The position numbers were made by a program, and so were the translations under genes. From NCBI GenBank assembly GCA_002690445.1, contig NZER01000291.1, forward strand, positions 1 to 6,612: 6,612 bases of DNA, read 5' to 3'. Under the pieces are notes generated by a model. That model searched no databases, had not been told where the DNA came from, and saw nothing but the letters and a program-made list of their open reading frames with translations. This DNA comes from Candidatus Pacearchaeota archaeon. GTDB taxonomy: Archaea > Nanoarchaeota > Nanoarchaeia > Pacearchaeales > GW2011-AR1. Every line of letters starts with the position of its first letter. The first letter of the stretch is position 1. This document shows positions 3,826 to 6,612 of the stretch, in pieces.

Positions 3826-5578
3826 TTTAGTTTTTGATATAGAAACCAACAGCGTAAAGCCCACAAAAGTGTGGTGCTTATGTGCTCAAGATTCTGAGTC
3901 TGGTAAGACATATAGTTTTGCTCCTCACCAACTGGATTCAGGTCTTGAGTTACTTCAATCAGCAGATAAATTAATAGGACATAACATATTAGGTTTTGAT
4001 ATTCCTGTTATCAAGAAACTTTTAGGAGTAGATCTTAGTGATAAGATATTAATAGATACACTCGTGCTGTCTCGTTTATTTAATCCTTCAAGAGAAAGAG
4101 GACACAGTTTAGAAACATGGGGGAATAGATTAAAATATCCTAAAGTCCATATAGAAGCTGAAGAATTTGAAACCTATTCACCTAAGATGTTAGTGCGATG
4201 CAGACAAGATGTTCTAATAAATAAGCTTGTTTTGGAAACTCTTAAAAAAGAATCCTTAGGATTTTCCAAAGAAAGCGTAGACTTAGAACATAGTGTAGGT
4301 CTTATTATGAAACTCCAGGAGGAAGATGGTTTTGAATTTGATAAACAACAAGCGGAACAACTACTAGCACACCTTTACAAAAGAATGGGAGAAGTAGAAG
4401 ACGAAGTACATGAAACATTTAAACCTAGAAAAGTATTTGAGAAAATTCTTCCGTCTTATAAAAAGGATGGTTCACTTTCCAAGCTAGGCTTTAACGAAAC
4501 AACAAACAAAAAAGTACATCTGCTTGATGAAGAGTATACCCTACTTAAAAACGGAACATCTAGCTTTGTTAGGACACACGAAGAAGAATTTAATCTAGGT
4601 TCAAGGAAACAAATAGGAGAATACTTACAAGACTTTGGTTGGAAACCTAAAAAGCGAACACCTACTGGTCTACCTATGGTAGATGAAAAGACTTTGGGTA
4701 TGATAAAGAATATTCCTGAAGCTAAATTGATAGCAGAATATTTACTACTTCAAAAAAGAATTGCACAGGTTGAATCCTGGGTAGATGCTGTTGAAGATGA
4801 TGGAAGAGTGCATGGTTTTGTGATACCTAATGGTACGATTACTGGTCGTATGGCACATAGGAAACCTAACATGGCACAAGTGCCGTCAGTAAAAAGTCCT
4901 TATGGTGTGGAATGCAGAGCATGTTGGACTGTACCTAAAGGATATAAATTAATAGGTGTTGATGCAAGTAGCCTTGAATTAAGAATGCTTGCTCACTACA
5001 TGAAAGATAAGGAGTTTACAAATGAGATCACCAACGGAGACATACATGCCCGCAATCAACAAATTGCAGGACTTAAATCAAGACATCAGGCGAAGACTTT
5101 CATCTATGCACTCTTGTACGGAGCAGGAGATGCAAAACTTGGAAGCGTGGTTGGAGGAAGTAAAGATGATGGTAGAAAGCTTAGAGAACATTTCTTTGAT
5201 AGTCAACCAACATTTAAGACTCTTAGAGATGGAGTTACTAAAGCAGCAAAAAAAGGTTTTGTCAAAGGACTTGATGGGAGAAGAATACATATAAGAAATT
5301 CTTACGCTGCTCTTAATAGTTTGCTACAAGGTGGTGGTGCTATCGTTATGAAGAGAGCGTTAGTTATATTAGATAATAAAGCAAAGAAAAGAAACTTAGA
5401 TTTTAAATTCGTTGCTAACATACATGATGAATGGCAAGTGGAAGTACATAGAGCACATGCCGAATATTTTGGACAGTTAGCAGTAACATCAATAAGAGAA
5501 GCAGGAGAATACTACAACATGCGGTGTCCTCTTGATGCTCAATATAATATAGGAGAAGATTGGAGTGAAACACACTAA
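3812..5578 (+). CDS. Family A DNA polymerase, T7 gp5-like (588 aa)
   Basis: Replicative DNA polymerase with an N-terminal 3'-5' proofreading domain. Exonuclease motifs: DIE (D9, E11), HNILGFD (D63) and RQDV (D133); in motif III the usual Tyr four residues before the Asp is Arg129. Polymerase motifs: A, DASSLELR (D384, E389); B, RHQAKTFIYALLYGAG (R424, K428, Y432, Y436); C, IHDE (H538, D539, E540). The whole chain follows T7 gp5 closely (for example NGTITGRMAHRKPNMAQVPS, 340-359). The T7 protein has 704 residues; about 35-40 of the missing ones come from the thumb segment near 203-262, where T7 binds thioredoxin. Y432 corresponds to T7 Y526. Start: ATG 3812 follows GGAG (3804-3807) by 4 bases; ATG 3818 (spacing 10) would drop two residues and is possible. 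The gene overlaps the primase and the next gene by 14 bases each. Confidence 0.97.
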   Translation: MNMLSLVFDIETNSVKPTKVWCLCAQDSESGKTYSFAPHQLDSGLELLQSADKLIGHNILGFDIPVIKKLLGVDLSDKILIDTLVLSRLFNPSRERGHSLETWGNRLKYPKVHIEAEEFETYSPKMLVRCRQDVLINKLVLETLKKESLGFSKESVDLEHSVGLIMKLQEEDGFEFDKQQAEQLLAHLYKRMGEVEDEVHETFKPRKVFEKILPSYKKDGSLSKLGFNETTNKKVHLLDEEYTLLKNGTSSFVRTHEEEFNLGSRKQIGEYLQDFGWKPKKRTPTGLPMVDEKTLGMIKNIPEAKLIAEYLLLQKRIAQVESWVDAVEDDGRVHGFVIPNGTITGRMAHRKPNMAQVPSVKSPYGVECRACWTVPKGYKLIGVDASSLELRMLAHYMKDKEFTNEITNGDIHARNQQIAGLKSRHQAKTFIYALLYGAGDAKLGSVVGGSKDDGRKLREHFFDSQPTFKTLRDGVTKAAKKGFVKGLDGRRIHIRNSYAALNSLLQGGGAIVMKRALVILDNKAKKRNLDFKFVANIHDEWQVEVHRAHAEYFGQLAVTSIREAGEYYNMRCPLDAQYNIGEDWSETH

Positions 5579-6143
5579 ATTAGAAGCAGAAGCACGTCAA
5601 AGAAAAATAAATAAAATCAGAATGACAGGAAAGGATGGAAGACACATAGGATATACAGCTAAATGGAACTATAGAAAAGATCCGAAGTGTAGTACTTGTG
5701 ATAGGATTCTAGTTAAAGATCAGGAAGATGCTAATTACAACTGGAGACCAGCTAGAGTTGCGAGACATACCTACATGTGTAACCCTTGTTCAAATATAGA
5801 ACGAAGACATTATAGATTGAAGAAACAAATACATGGTTATCAAAAAGAATATGTTGCACGTTTTAATCAGATCAAACAAGGCTTTGTATATGTATTAACT
5901 AATCCTGCTTGGAAAGGATGGATCAAGGTTGGTATGGCTGTTGATGCAGATGATAGATGCAACTCATATCAAACAAGTAGTCCTCATAGAGATTACGAAA
6001 TACAACACAAAAGATTTTTTAAGAATAGAAAACTAGCAGAATCTAAAGCACATGATATTCTTTCTGACATCGCTAAAGAAAGAAACGGAGAATGGTTTAA
6101 GATGGATATGAGGAATGCTCAACAAGCAATAGACAACATATGA
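5565..6143 (+). CDS. GIY-YIG nuclease, T5orf172-type, with Cys4 module (192 aa)
   Basis: Predicted endonuclease. The C-terminal part (about 105-180) has the GIY-YIG signature of the T5orf172/MUG113 branch: GFVYVLTNP (106-114, 'GIY' equivalent), WIKVGMAVD (119-127, 'YIG' equivalent), R131 in the position of the conserved Arg, E159 in LAESKAH, and NGEWFKM (174-180), whose E176 is a candidate metal ligand. The N-terminal half is Lys/Arg-rich and holds two CxxC pairs (C42/C45 and C72/C75), probably a zinc-binding DNA-recognition module. The start is GTG at 5565, preceded by AGGAG (5551-5555) at 9 bases; it overlaps the polymerase gene by 14 bases. T7 has no such protein here; T7 endonuclease I has a different fold. 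It could be a structure-specific nuclease standing in for endonuclease I, a host-DNA-degrading enzyme, or a free-standing homing-type nuclease. The fold is fairly sure, the role is not. Confidence 0.8.
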   Translation: MKHTKLEAEARQRKINKIRMTGKDGRHIGYTAKWNYRKDPKCSTCDRILVKDQEDANYNWRPARVARHTYMCNPCSNIERRHYRLKKQIHGYQKEYVARFNQIKQGFVYVLTNPAWKGWIKVGMAVDADDRCNSYQTSSPHRDYEIQHKRFFKNRKLAESKAHDILSDIAKERNGEWFKMDMRNAQQAIDNI

Positions 6144-6612
6144 AAAAGAAAAAAACATTAGACACTTTAGTAAAGGACATCTACAATAAGTTAGATACTC
6201 TTACGGAAGGTAAGTCATTAGGGGTATCAGACGAGACTGCTACTGCTTTTGGTGAGTCAATGAAACAAGCATTGCTTGGTTGGTCAGGAGAACAGCCAGT
6301 TAATAAACCAACACTACGAATGTCTAACATAGGTAAACCTAATAGACAACTGTGGTATGATATGAAATCAAAAGCAAAGACTAAATCTTTTTCTGCGCCT
6401 GTACAGATTAAGTTCCTATATGGACACATCTTGGAAGAAGTAGTCTTGTTCTTGGCTCGTTTAGCAGAACACGAAGTTACTTCCGAACAGAAGGAAGTTA
6501 ATGTTGATGGGATCAAAGGACACATGGATTGTATGATCGATGGTGAAGTAGTAGATGTTAAGACAGCATCTGGTTTTGCATTCAAGAAATTCAAGGATGG
6601 AACACTTCCTGA
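6140..6612 (+). CDS. PD-(D/E)XK exonuclease, Cas4/RecB-like, 5' part
   Basis: Predicted metal-dependent DNA exonuclease; the frame is open to the window's end (157 codons seen), so it is incomplete at the 3' side. The ATG overlaps the previous stop codon (ATGA, 6140-6143), indicating coupled translation. Features: a lysine-rich start, a SNIGKPNRQLWY segment (62-73) like the 'C.R.LWY' segment of Cas4-type nucleases but without the iron-sulfur Cys at this spot, YGHILEE (94-100) supplying the His/Glu of motif I, GHMD (127-130) with D130, and VVDVKTAS (137-144), in which D139 and K141 form the D-x-K motif. The region up to the edge contains one cysteine (C131), so an N-terminal cluster ligand is not evident; C-terminal ligands would lie outside. 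It occupies the slot of T7 gp6 exonuclease, which is an unrelated FEN-type enzyme, and probably serves host-DNA breakdown or recombination. Confidence 0.8.
   Translation, partial: MKKKKTLDTLVKDIYNKLDTLTEGKSLGVSDETATAFGESMKQALLGWSGEQPVNKPTLRMSNIGKPNRQLWYDMKSKAKTKSFSAPVQIKFLYGHILEEVVLFLARLAEHEVTSEQKEVNVDGIKGHMDCMIDGEVVDVKTASGFAFKKFKDGTLP

Noticed and set aside
5022..5294. 90-codon + strand ORF inside the polymerase gene
   Set aside because: It lies in another frame across the conserved polymerase motif B region, has no independent support, and is a shadow of the polymerase coding sequence.
6181..6594. 137-codon minus-strand ORF at the right edge
   Set aside because: It is antisense to the PD-(D/E)XK nuclease gene, whose catalytic motifs are intact on the + strand; the composition (Ser/Thr/Cys/Pro-rich) is typical of a shadow frame.

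Overview
The window looks like part of the early/middle DNA-replication region of a lytic, T7-like podovirus (Autographivirus-type). The evidence is the T7-style gene order and protein architecture: single-stranded-DNA-binding protein, bifunctional primase-helicase and family A DNA polymerase, all on the + strand with tight spacing and good Shine-Dalgarno sites. T7-like phage RNA polymerase promoters also appear to be present. The DNA is AT-rich, roughly 35-40% GC by eye. A marine alphaproteobacterial host such as SAR11 would fit, but the sequence does not prove a host.

Layout: 31-823 holds three small early-type genes of unknown role; the first resembles DUF3846-like phage proteins. 824-1338 is a 515-base stretch with no convincing protein gene, and it is the most unusual part of the window. 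It contains two GC-rich blocks (about 46% and 49% GC, hand-counted) separated by a very AT-rich spacer (about 21% GC). Each block is preceded by a T7-type phage promoter, at 821-843 and 1093-1115, and each holds local inverted repeats. The second block holds a candidate H-type pseudoknot. The arrangement suggests two small structured non-coding RNAs made by the phage RNA polymerase. Two sigma70-like promoters (1048-1076, overlapping a perfect inverted repeat, and 1258-1286) are also present, the second just upstream of the SSB gene.

1339-6612 is the replication/recombination cluster: gp2.5-like SSB, an unknown 89-residue protein, a gp4-like primase-helicase with an internal start that matches the T7 gp4B start, a gp5-like DNA polymerase with a shortened thioredoxin-binding region and an altered exonuclease motif, a GIY-YIG (T5orf172-type) nuclease with a Cys4 N-terminal module, and the 5' part of a Cas4/RecB-type PD-(D/E)XK nuclease that runs off the right edge. 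From the primase onward the genes overlap (14, 14 and 4 bases), suggesting translational coupling.

Together the SSB coats and organises single strands, the primase-helicase unwinds and primes, and the polymerase copies. The two nucleases probably take the parts played in T7 by endonuclease I (gp3) and exonuclease (gp6) in junction resolution, host-DNA breakdown or recombination. That last assignment is inferred from position and fold, not demonstrated.
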